Shown here: in pieces, positions 28,008 through 36,289 of the stretch
Position numbering within the stretch: the first letter of the stretch is position 1
Layout of the letters: every line of letters begins with the position of its first letter
DNA from: Lysinibacter cavernae
Lineage (GTDB): Bacteria > Actinomycetota > Actinomycetes > Actinomycetales > Microbacteriaceae
Reading direction: 5' to 3'
DNA: 64,000 nucleotides
Assembly (NCBI RefSeq): GCF_011758565.1
Contig: NZ_JAAMOX010000001.1
Span: 1,713,838-1,777,837 of the forward strand
The notes under the pieces: generated by a model
Databases searched by the model: none
The model's input: only the letters and a program-made list of their open reading frames with translations
What the model was told of the DNA's origin: nothing
Program-made: the position numbers and the translations under genes

Positions 28008-29319
28008 GGGTGTCCACCTCCTCGATCAGCGAAGGCGTGAATCTCAGCCGGTCGATGCGGCGGCCGTCAAGACGCTCCACCCGCAATTCACCGCCAGGAA
28101 GCTGGATGCTGTCGCCAACAACGGGGAGACGCCCGATCTCGCTGATCACGTAACCAGCCACCGTTTCAAAGGGTCCTTCTTCTGGCACCTTCACACCGGT
28201 GCGGTCAAATAATTCGTCGGGACGGAGCGCCCCTGGGAACGTAAAGGAGTCGCGACCCCGCACGACGTCGGCGCGAGCCCTATCGTGCTCATCAGCGACC
28301 TCGCCAATGAGTTCCTCAACGAGGTCCTCAAGAGTCGCGATGCCGGCGGTTCCACCGTATTCATCAACAACAACGGCCATCTGGTACCCGCGACCACGCA
28401 GCTCTTCGAGTAGCACGTCGAGTTTCATGGTTTCTGGTACCCGAAGGGCTTCTTCCTGCAGCGCACCGGTTGGCACCTCCGAGCGTTTTTCGCGCGGAAG
28501 AGAGATGGCCTGCTTCACGTGGACGATGCCAACAACGTCGTCCTGGTCAGCATCGATAACGGGGAAACGAGAGAAACCCGTCTTGCGCGCGGCCTCAAGC
28601 ACGCTTTCGGCGGGATCGTCGCGATGCACGGCAACAAGGCGCATGCGCGGCGTCATGACGTCTGCCGCCGTGTGCTCGCTAAAGCGAAGCGTGCGACTGA
28701 GGAGCGTCGCGGTGTCTTCCTCAAGCATCCCGGCAAGCGCGGAGCGACGAACAAGCGACGAGAGTTCCTCGGCGCTTCTGGCCCCAGACAGCTCTTCTTT
28801 TGGCTCGATTCCGAGCATCCGAAGGACGCCGTTTGCGCTGTTATTCAGCAGCGTCACTGCTGGCTTGAATACGGCAGTGAACACCACCTGGAACGGCACA
28901 ACAACCTTGGCGGTTGCCGTTGGCTTTGCGAGGGCCATGTTCTTTGGCACAAGTTCGCCGATGATCATCGAGAGCAGCGTGGCAACAAGGATCGCGATGG
29001 TTGCCGAAACGGGCCGGAGCGCAGCCTCTGGCAGCCCAATCGCGCTCAGCGGCCCAGAGAGCATCCGGCTGAGGGCCGGCTCCATGGTGTATCCGGTGAG
29101 CAGCGTGGTGAGCGTAATTCCCAGCTGCGCGCTCGACAGGTGAGTCGACGTAATTTTGAGCGCGGAAATAGTCGTGCCAAGACCGGTCTCTCCGCGTGTT
29201 TGGCGTGCTTCAAGATCGGCCCGGTCAAGATTGACGAGCGCAAACTCCGAAGCAACAAAGAAACCTGTTCCTACGGTGAGGAGAAGGCCGAGGCAGAGAA
29301 GCAGTATGTCAGCGAGCAC
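28000..29319 (-). CDS. CNNM/CorC-type hemolysin-family transporter (DUF21 + CBS + CorC_HlyC)
   Basis: A 439-residue protein with the full architecture: DUF21 membrane domain with GFFVASEFALVNLDRADLE at about 20-38 and IIGELVPKNMALAKP at about 120-134, CBS pair at about 215-335 (MTPRMRLVAVHRDDPAES, VVDEYGGTAGIATLEDLVEELIG), and a C-terminal CorC_HlyC domain (DSFTFPGALRPDELFDRTG onwards). It is likely a divalent-cation (Mg2+ or Co2+) transporter. It is the first gene of a two-gene operon with its shorter paralogue. Confidence 0.92.
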   Translation of the reverse strand: MLADILLLCLGLLLTVGTGFFVASEFALVNLDRADLEARQTRGETGLGTTISALKITSTHLSSAQLGITLTTLLTGYTMEPALSRMLSGPLSAIGLPEAALRPVSATIAILVATLLSMIIGELVPKNMALAKPTATAKVVVPFQVVFTAVFKPAVTLLNNSANGVLRMLGIEPKEELSGARSAEELSSLVRRSALAGMLEEDTATLLSRTLRFSEHTAADVMTPRMRLVAVHRDDPAESVLEAARKTGFSRFPVIDADQDDVVGIVHVKQAISLPREKRSEVPTGALQEEALRVPETMKLDVLLEELRGRGYQMAVVVDEYGGTAGIATLEDLVEELIGEVADEHDRARADVVRGRDSFTFPGALRPDELFDRTGVKVPEEGPFETVAGYVISEIGRLPVVGDSIQLPGGELRVERLDGRRIDRLRFTPSLIEEVDTHE

Positions 29320-29448
29320 CGGTTACACCACGCTCCGTTGAATAACGTGTGCGAATGAAACCGGTCTATGAGAAGGAGGGTCGTCCATAATTCGATTAAT
29401 CATAACGACTCTTGCTGAAAGAAACCACGTGCAACCCCGCATGAAGCC

Positions 29449-30711
29449 TTATGGGGTAATCACAACCCACGATTCGGTCTCATCATCCTCGTCAACGGGC
29501 GGGGCTGGCGGTGCTGGCGGGGCAACCTCAACAGGAGCGGCTGGCGCTGGCGGCGCCGCGACGGGTGCCTCTGCTGCCGGCTCGGAGGGCGGAACGTACG
29601 CTGGCTCCGGCTGTGCCTCGTCAACGGGGGCAGGCTCCGGTTCAACAACCGGTTCAGGAGCGGGAGCCGGATGCTCAGCCACAGGAACGGTCTCCACCAC
29701 GGTCGGTTCCTCAGACACCGTGGACACCACAGGATCCGGTGACGGCGAATACAGCAGCCCAGCGGTAAGGCCGGCAATGGCGACAACCGCGGCTCCCCCT
29801 GCTATGGCAACCTTCGCTCCAATACCAACCTTGCCTGCCGCCACGACAGAGGCCGCTGACGCACCGCTCGAAGCGCTCGTGGTTCCCCACGCGAGGCCGG
29901 CGATTCCTGATCCGCCAAGAATGAGCGGCGCAACGATGGAGCGCATCTGCTGCCCAATGTCGCTCATCCATTCAAACGATTGGCGGCAGTCAAGACACGT
30001 CTCAAGATGCGCGGCTACCCGGTCGGCATCGCGCTTACCGGCTTTGCGACGCACGGTTTTTGCCATGATCGACGAAACCGATTTGCATTCTTCGGAGTTC
30101 GTGCGCTCGACGTGGAGTTGCAGGTAGGCCGTCCTGAGGCCTTCCCTCGCCCGCGACGCGAGTTGCGCAACAGCGTTTGCCTTGATTCCGAGGCGGTCGC
30201 CGATGGCGTTGAGGTCGTAGCCGTCGATCTCAAGGAGCCAGAGCACCTGCTGCCAGCGCTCAGGAAGCTCGGTGAAGGCCGTGTAGACAAGCGAGCGCTC
30301 ACCGAGCCCCGCATTCACATCCGCCTCGTGAAGCTGCTCAAGAAAGCTGTCGGCATCCTCATCCAACGGAACCGTTTTGGTCTTTTTTGCCTGGTTCTTC
30401 GTGAGGTTCGCAAGCACCATGTACAGGTAGCCCCTGAACGACTCGGTTGGGCCCATCCCCCGCCTCAAGACGTCAAGGATGCTCGCAAACGCGTCGCTCA
30501 GTAAATCTTCTGCTTCTGGGCGTTTGCCCACCAGGTGCAGTGCCTGTTTAATGCCAGCGTCGTGGTGCCGAGCATAGAGCTCAGCAAACGCGGTCTGGTC
30601 GCCCCTACGCACCAGATCGCACAGTTCAGCATCGCTCGCGACGTCGTCATTCACGATGTCGTCATTCACGATGTCGTCGACAAATGTGTCGTGTTCTTCG
30701 TTTCCCCTCAC
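29449..30711 (-). CDS. ECF sigma factor fused to zinc anti-sigma-like domain, membrane segment and Pro-rich tail (copy 1)
   Basis: GTG 30711 is chosen (GAGGGGG 5 nt upstream; a longer frame to 30774 lacks this). Of 420 residues, about 26-108 are sigma region 2 (LCDLVRRGDQTAFAELYARH ... ESFRGYLYMVLANLTKN), and 142-200 are region 4 (YTAFTELPERWQQVLWLLEIDGYDLNAIGDRLGIK). Cys209, His235, Cys239 and Cys242 fit the C-x25-H-x3-C-x2-C zinc site of ZAS anti-sigma factors. A membrane helix is predicted at 301-321, then a 99-residue Pro/Glu/Ala-rich tail ending ETESWVVITP. A weaker hydrophobic stretch at 258-276 leaves topology uncertain; lysines between the two favour one span and an outside tail. It lies 87 bp after the adhesin gene ending at 30799. 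The N-terminus has a short repeat (VDDIVNDDIVNDDV). Confidence 0.88.
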   Translation of the reverse strand: MRGNEEHDTFVDDIVNDDIVNDDVASDAELCDLVRRGDQTAFAELYARHHDAGIKQALHLVGKRPEAEDLLSDAFASILDVLRRGMGPTESFRGYLYMVLANLTKNQAKKTKTVPLDEDADSFLEQLHEADVNAGLGERSLVYTAFTELPERWQQVLWLLEIDGYDLNAIGDRLGIKANAVAQLASRAREGLRTAYLQLHVERTNSEECKSVSSIMAKTVRRKAGKRDADRVAAHLETCLDCRQSFEWMSDIGQQMRSIVAPLILGGSGIAGLAWGTTSASSGASAASVVAAGKVGIGAKVAIAGGAAVVAIAGLTAGLLYSPSPDPVVSTVSEEPTVVETVPVAEHPAPAPEPVVEPEPAPVDEAQPEPAYVPPSEPAAEAPVAAPPAPAAPVEVAPPAPPAPPVDEDDETESWVVITP

Positions 30712-30798
30712 AGCTGCCCCCTCGGCATGTTGTGTATCGGTGTGCCGGGCCCCGTCGGGAGCCCGGCACACCAATGATGTGTTGTGTTCAGTTATGTG

Positions 30799-33700
30799 TT
30801 ATTTCGTTGAGGCGTTGTGGTCTGTCACACCGGAAACTACTTCCCGGCCGCGACGGCGACGCATAAACAACGCACCCAGCATGAGCGCCATGAGCGCGGC
30901 AACCACAGCGAGCGTAGAGCCCTCTGCGCCTGTCATGGTCAGCCCGCCAGCCCCAGCGGCGTTTCCACCGTTCGTTCCGTTCGGAACGGTCGGGTCCTCT
31001 GGGTCCTTCGGGTCAACCGGCGGCACCACAATCGTCGACTCGTCAAACGTGTTGACCACGGTGATGGCGAGTGCCTGAAGCTGGTCAGGCGTGCCATCGG
31101 TAATCACGGCCGCGTTATCGTATGAGTCGAAGTCAACCGTGTGGCTCACGGCTACTCCGGCATCCGTCTCTTCCGCGTAGCAGTGTGTTCCGATTGGGAG
31201 ACGGCGAGCGCCACCCTGGTCGTCAGCAAGCTGCTTCGTCTGCCCTGCCTTGATCTTGACGGTTCCCGAATACACGGTTGCGATTGTGTCGTCGCCCCCG
31301 GGAACGGTAACCGGGACGGCACAGGTCACCAGCACCTCGAACGCTTTACCCTCAGCCTGAGTGAGCGCCAGCGGCGTTCCTTCAACCTGCTTGGTGAGGC
31401 TGAGCGTGCCAGCCGAGTAGTAGTTCGTGAGCGATGCAAGCACCGTGTTGGCTGGCAGGTCCGCCGTCGCGGCGGAAGGAACGACCGTCACCGTCACGGC
31501 ATCAGCAGCGGCGTCTGCCGACCCCTTATCCGTCTCGGTAATCGAACACTCCGTGCCAAGCGGCAGACCGGTGATGACCTCGGACGTCACAGTTGTGGCG
31601 TCGTCGGAGACCGTCAATACAACGTCGTCAACGGGGATGTCCTCGTTGCCAACCTTGCAGGCAAGGGCGAAGGTCAGGCTGTTTCCGCCGGCGAACGTCT
31701 GCACGCCCTCACCAGAGAGCTGCTTGGTGATCTTGATTCCACCGAGCGCCTCAACCGCGAGGTCAAGCGTCATGTTGGTGAAGTCATCCCCCGTGAGACG
31801 GTTGGTCACCATCTTGGCAACGTCGTCACCAAGGGGCTCGTCACCGGTCACGTTTGGCGGGTCAACCGTTGCAGAGAGCGTCATGAGACCCGCGCTGCGC
31901 AGTCCGCCGTCGGCAAGCAGCTCGTTGTTGTTGTCAACGTCCTCGTTTGCGTCGGTGTTTGGGTCCGTCTGGATGCCGTTGCGCGAAGCTCCGTATCCAA
32001 ACAGCGGCCCACCCTCGGCAAACTGGTCTGCCGGCACGAGCACGTAGTAGTCGCCGGAGTCGAGCTTATTCGCGACCCAACGACCCTGGTCGTTTGTTGT
32101 GGTCTCGGCAACCATGTTCTCGCTGCCGTCTGACTCAACCTTGTAGACCTGAACCTTGACACCAGCTGGAACGCCGGCATCAACTGCTGGGTCATACACG
32201 CCGTTTTGGTCGTTGTCCTGCCAGATGAGGTCGCCGAGGCTAAACCCAAGCACCTGCACGTAAGGCTCATTCGATACAACAGGCTGCGTCGCGAAGGTCT
32301 CAGACCACACGCCAAACGATCCGATGTAGAGGTCGGCGGCTACGTTGTCGGCAGCCTGCAGCGGCACGTTCACCGTGATCTGCGTCTGCGACGTCAGGTT
32401 GCCATCTTGGATGAAGCGAACTGCCGTGACGTCGTCGAAGGATGCCGGGCATCCAGCCGAGCCGAAATCGGCTTCCGTGCACCACTTGGTGGAGCCAGAG
32501 GCGAGATCGTTTGAGGCGTCGTTTGCGCGCTGCGAAACCGACTTGGCGTCTGCGGAGGTGTAGTACCACGTTCCAGCGACGTCTCCGGTTGCACCGCCAG
32601 AGGCGGTTGGGGCTGGCAGCGCACCGGTCAGGTGCAACGTTCCCGAGTACTCAGAACCGTAGGTACGACGCTTTGCCGCAAAGTCATCCCCGTCATCACC
32701 GTTCGTTGGGAAGACATAAATTGCCTGGCTTGGCATAATGTCGGCGCCAATTGCGGTGTTTGCCCAGGTAAGCGACCAGTTCTGCAGCGAATCGGTGAAG
32801 TTGATCCGCTGATCAACGCCCATTTGCACGCGGAGGCCCTCGGTCGCGTAGGTGTTGACCGATTTGGTTGCCTGGTGCTGGTTCTTGTTGTACGTGACAT
32901 TATCTGCCCTGACATCAACCGTGTTGACGAGCGTCGTTCCTGCGGGAAGCAGCTGTGAGGCAGACGTGCAGATGTCGATGACGGGCAGCGTGTCCGTCGC
33001 AAGTCGGTCACCAAAGTTCCAGGTCAGGGTTGTTCGTCCTTGTGCGTCAACTCCAATGATCGGCCCGCCCACGCCCGACGGGGTGACGGTGCACGAATCT
33101 TCGTAGAGCAGCCCAGCAGGAAGCGTGTCAGTCACCGTCAGGTTACGAGCCGTGGCGTCTGCCAACGGCGAGGTCAGCGTCGGGGTGAGGCTCCAGGTAA
33201 ACATGTCACCAACGTTGGTCACCTTCAACAGGTCGTCGCCAGACGTCACCTTGTCAGCTGTCTTCTTGACGCCGATGCTCACGCTTTGAACGGTCAGGCG
33301 GTCACCGCGCATTCCGGCACCAAGGTGAGTATTGGGGTCATAGGTAATTGGCGACTTGTAGCCGTTATTCCATTTGTACCCAACAAGGTTGGCTGCAATG
33401 ACACCGTCGATAATTCGCTCGCCGGCGTTGGGTCCTCCATAGAATGACTCACGGGTCGTGAGTTTTGCCCGTGCAATCAGGGAGGTACCCGCGTCAAGTT
33501 TTCCATCCTTGCCGGTCACCCGGATGATGTTGACGTCTTCGAGGTTCCAGCCATCGGCGATTGGGTCAGTACTGAAGACCATGTCACCCTTGCTCTGAGC
33601 GCTCGTTCCGCAGTCCTGGCCTGCCGCAAGTTGAGGGGTCCAGTCGCCTGTGTAACGACCGGTGTTGGCGTCAAGGCTCTGCTCGAGCGAGTTGCCCCAC

Positions 33701-33888
33701 GATCCACCGGCAGCAAGCTTTCCGTATTCAACGGTAATACCCCCGGCTGGCGGGGTCGAAAGCGTCAAACTGCTCGCCCGTTCCCGAAATCGAGTATGAG
33801 AGCGACGTGAGCAGGCCCGCAGACGGGCCGCCGCTGAACGCGCCAAGCGTTTGAACGGAGTTATCCCACACGTCACACACCTGGGCAT
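30799..33888 (-). CDS. C-terminal part of a frameshifted giant surface protein (SdrD-B, two DUF5979 domains, LTMTG anchor)
   Basis: This frame continues the protein of the upstream frame (33728-35935). The homologous sequence starts at about 33745 with GGITVEYGKLAAGGSW, matching SQGIEVTYGRLVGGGSW in the paralogue ending at 37476; residues before that in this frame are not homologous. Further on come a DUF11-type region (TVTDTLPAGLLYEDSC), an SdrD-B unit with Ca2+-loop-like residues (LGDLIWQDNDQNGVYDP) and two DUF5979-type units (IKITKQLSGEG and LSLTKQVEGTP, each with paired cysteines). The end is LTMTG, hydrophobic helix, then MRRRRGR. Whether this half is made depends on a frameshift repair; see findings. 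Confidence 0.8.
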   Translation of the reverse strand: MPRCVTCGITPFKRLARSAAARLRACSRRSHTRFRERASSLTLSTPPAGGITVEYGKLAAGGSWGNSLEQSLDANTGRYTGDWTPQLAAGQDCGTSAQSKGDMVFSTDPIADGWNLEDVNIIRVTGKDGKLDAGTSLIARAKLTTRESFYGGPNAGERIIDGVIAANLVGYKWNNGYKSPITYDPNTHLGAGMRGDRLTVQSVSIGVKKTADKVTSGDDLLKVTNVGDMFTWSLTPTLTSPLADATARNLTVTDTLPAGLLYEDSCTVTPSGVGGPIIGVDAQGRTTLTWNFGDRLATDTLPVIDICTSASQLLPAGTTLVNTVDVRADNVTYNKNQHQATKSVNTYATEGLRVQMGVDQRINFTDSLQNWSLTWANTAIGADIMPSQAIYVFPTNGDDGDDFAAKRRTYGSEYSGTLHLTGALPAPTASGGATGDVAGTWYYTSADAKSVSQRANDASNDLASGSTKWCTEADFGSAGCPASFDDVTAVRFIQDGNLTSQTQITVNVPLQAADNVAADLYIGSFGVWSETFATQPVVSNEPYVQVLGFSLGDLIWQDNDQNGVYDPAVDAGVPAGVKVQVYKVESDGSENMVAETTTNDQGRWVANKLDSGDYYVLVPADQFAEGGPLFGYGASRNGIQTDPNTDANEDVDNNNELLADGGLRSAGLMTLSATVDPPNVTGDEPLGDDVAKMVTNRLTGDDFTNMTLDLAVEALGGIKITKQLSGEGVQTFAGGNSLTFALACKVGNEDIPVDDVVLTVSDDATTVTSEVITGLPLGTECSITETDKGSADAAADAVTVTVVPSAATADLPANTVLASLTNYYSAGTLSLTKQVEGTPLALTQAEGKAFEVLVTCAVPVTVPGGDDTIATVYSGTVKIKAGQTKQLADDQGGARRLPIGTHCYAEETDAGVAVSHTVDFDSYDNAAVITDGTPDQLQALAITVVNTFDESTIVVPPVDPKDPEDPTVPNGTNGGNAAGAGGLTMTGAEGSTLAVVAALMALMLGALFMRRRRGREVVSGVTDHNASTK

Positions 33889-35935
33889 CTGGCAGGGCCA
33901 GCGTTCCCGCCGTGTTATTGATACCGACGTAGGTATACATTTCTTCGTCCATCGTGGTCATACCATCGCCGGATCCCCAGCTGGAGCGACTCGTGGGGAT
34001 GATGGTGCTTGGCGCACCAAGGCTCTCGGTTGGCGCACCAATGGACTGCTCCGTGAGCGGATCGCCAGAGGCCGGAATCTTTCCGTACGACTTCACTACG
34101 GAGCCGTTAGCCGCGATAACAATCTGGTGCGTCTGGCAGTTGTCTCCTGACGCGGTCGTTCCGTCCCATCCTGGCTCGAAGCCGGCACCAAAGTTGCTCA
34201 CGCCACCCGATGATGACGGGTCAAAATTGGTGTAGCAGTTGGTAACCGGGTATTTGTCTCCAACAATGGGGTCTCCGTCTTTCCAGCCGGGAATGTTGGC
34301 CTTCATGATTGCGGAGATTGGGTAGACAACCGTGACGACACCGGCGCTGACAAGGCGGTGTGGCTCCATATTAATCTTGCCGTCGTACGACTTCTGCGGA
34401 ACGTACTGCAGGCTCGAATCCATGCCAGAGACGTTCACCTTGAACTCACCCGTTGCCTGGTTGAAGCCGTTGCACGAATACGTTCCCGACCTCATCTGGT
34501 TGTTCCCAGGAACCGTGCTGCTGCTGACAAAACTCGGGAGACCGAATTTCCCGGCATAGTACGTTGTCATTTCGCGACAGCGATTATCTCCGCTTGACGG
34601 AGCCGGCGCTGCACCGTATTGGGCGTAACGAGGGTCGATCTTGTCGGTAAAGCTCACGTTTGGGGTCAACGACTGCTGCCCGCGGACGTCAGCGCTTGCC
34701 GCCTCGATAACCGCGGTATAGGCAACAACGATGGAATCCTCAACCTTGCCGGTCACCGGGTTCAGCATGGGGACGACTCCACCAATTGGCTGGTTTCCAC
34801 CTGAAGGGTCACCCGCACCATCCGAACGCTTTGCAAGGTTAAACCGTGGCGCGGCACTTACCTCGAACGGCCCAACATCAAACTGCTCGCTGGGGATCGC
34901 ATCGTTGATCGCGGAGTAGGCAACTGCCGATGCCGTAAAGGTCGAGCCGTTTGGCGAGGCAGCACTCGGCACGAGGTTCAGCGTGTACTTTGAGTTTCCG
35001 CCCTGGGTAATGAGACCGACGTTACAGATGAGACGTACGTCACCGTTTGCCTCGGTGATGATCTGCGATTTGACCGACCGGTCCTGACGACAGGCCGTCG
35101 GGATGTTGTTCACACCGTTAACCTCGAAGGTTGGAACTGCGCCGTCAGTGCTGTGCAGGAGCACCTCAAGGATGACATCACCAACGGGCTCGATAGCGCT
35201 GCCAGCGCCTTCCTGCATACTCGTCGTGTTGATCGAGTAGTTCACGGTCACCGTATCGTTCGTTGCAACGCGGTTATCGGTCCGCGAGCAGTCATTTCCT
35301 GGCTCGTCAACGGGGCAGATACCGTTGGGGTCAAGAGGCTTTGAACCGGTTAATATCCCCTGGACACCTGGTGTATTTGGGTCGGTGTCATAGAGATCGA
35401 CCGAGAATGCCGGAATCGGGCGAAGCCCGCCGTTGGCCGACGGCGACTGACCACCGGTCACGGTGACGGGCGCGAGCGCCGTGTGCAGCGCTGGCGGAGC
35501 CTCGGCCTGCCCAACAAAGTCGGAGTGCGACGTGCTCGGCATGATCCAGCGGTAGTTCAGTGAGGGCGAGATCGCGCGAACGGTGTAGTTGCCGTCGGCA
35601 AGGCCGGCGAAGGTGTACGCACCAGTGGCATCCGTGGTCGTTTCCGCGACGATTGCTCCAGAGCCGTCAAGCAGAGCGATTTTCACGCCGGCGCGACCGG
35701 CCGATTCGTTCCCGGCTCCCGCCACGTTTGGGTCGCCAAAATCACCTGTGGTTCCCATAACGTTGTCGTTCTGGGCGCCGTCTCCGTTGAGGTCGATCCA
35801 CACGGTTCCGTGCACTCCGTCAGCGACTTCGCCAGGCACAACAGCGCCAAGAGGGCTGATTGTTGGTTCTTCGGCAGAGGCAGCCGTAACTGCGGGCAGC
35901 GTCATCATCGATGCAATGAGTCCTACGCTCAGCAT
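33728..35935 (-). CDS. N-terminal part of the frameshifted giant surface protein
   Basis: A 735-residue frame that stops 21 nt after FDPAS, where its paralogue at 37476-42035 continues without a break. It has the end of a signal peptide (SVGLIASMMTLPAVTAASAEE), an SdrD-B domain (VHGTVWIDLNGDGAQND ... GAYTFAGLADGNYTV), and the N-terminal adhesin core shared with the array (TNDTVTVNYSI, APRFNLAK, VSFTDKIDPRYAQYG, MEPHRLVSAGVVTVVYPI). The start is unsure: ATG 35935 has no ribosome site and would give a signal peptide without positive charge. In-frame codons upstream encode a fitting basic region (RRPARGRIALST) but no ATG or GTG. An out-of-frame ATG at 35988 has AGAGAG upstream. Confidence 0.75.
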   Translation of the reverse strand: MLSVGLIASMMTLPAVTAASAEEPTISPLGAVVPGEVADGVHGTVWIDLNGDGAQNDNVMGTTGDFGDPNVAGAGNESAGRAGVKIALLDGSGAIVAETTTDATGAYTFAGLADGNYTVRAISPSLNYRWIMPSTSHSDFVGQAEAPPALHTALAPVTVTGGQSPSANGGLRPIPAFSVDLYDTDPNTPGVQGILTGSKPLDPNGICPVDEPGNDCSRTDNRVATNDTVTVNYSINTTSMQEGAGSAIEPVGDVILEVLLHSTDGAVPTFEVNGVNNIPTACRQDRSVKSQIITEANGDVRLICNVGLITQGGNSKYTLNLVPSAASPNGSTFTASAVAYSAINDAIPSEQFDVGPFEVSAAPRFNLAKRSDGAGDPSGGNQPIGGVVPMLNPVTGKVEDSIVVAYTAVIEAASADVRGQQSLTPNVSFTDKIDPRYAQYGAAPAPSSGDNRCREMTTYYAGKFGLPSFVSSSTVPGNNQMRSGTYSCNGFNQATGEFKVNVSGMDSSLQYVPQKSYDGKINMEPHRLVSAGVVTVVYPISAIMKANIPGWKDGDPIVGDKYPVTNCYTNFDPSSSGGVSNFGAGFEPGWDGTTASGDNCQTHQIVIAANGSVVKSYGKIPASGDPLTEQSIGAPTESLGAPSTIIPTSRSSWGSGDGMTTMDEEMYTYVGINNTAGTLALPDAQVCDVWDNSVQTLGAFSGGPSAGLLTSLSYSISGTGEQFDAFDPASRGYYR

Positions 35936-36289
35936 CGTTGACAGCGCGATGCGTCCCCGCGCTGGCCGTCTCGGCGCGCGAGTTGCATTGAACTCTCTCG
36001 TACTTCTATTCCCTAAGATTTTTTCCTCCGTGGCACATCATGAAGCCCCCCGACCAAGCCGGAATGCTTTTGGGCAGCACAACTAGCAATGTCGTACATC
36101 GGCGGTTAAAGACAACCCACTGACACGTCGCTTACGCGCACAACAGAATTAGTTTCTGCTCAGATGAGTCCACGAGCGTTCCCCAAAAACGTTCTCGCGA
36201 CAACAGTTTATCGCAAAAACATACTTCTAACTGGGTTCGTGGCTGGCAAAAAGATGAGCATTTCACGAGACACGCACGAGGGAATCGAC
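35936..36289. other. Intergenic region between the sigma fusion and the next adhesin gene
   Basis: No separate gene is seen. It should hold the promoter of the adhesin gene starting near 35935-35990. On the minus strand GGAGGAAAAAATC at about 36011-36023 looks like a ribosome site but is followed by no standard start in frame, and TTAGGGAA is shared with the leader of the paralogue at 42036-42060. A GGGGGG run lies near 36050. Confidence 0.45.

Noticed and set aside
35936-36180. c-di-GMP or other riboswitch before an adhesin gene
   Set aside because: I looked for conserved riboswitch core motifs in the leaders of the adhesin genes and saw none; only short G-rich and ribosome-like stretches are present.
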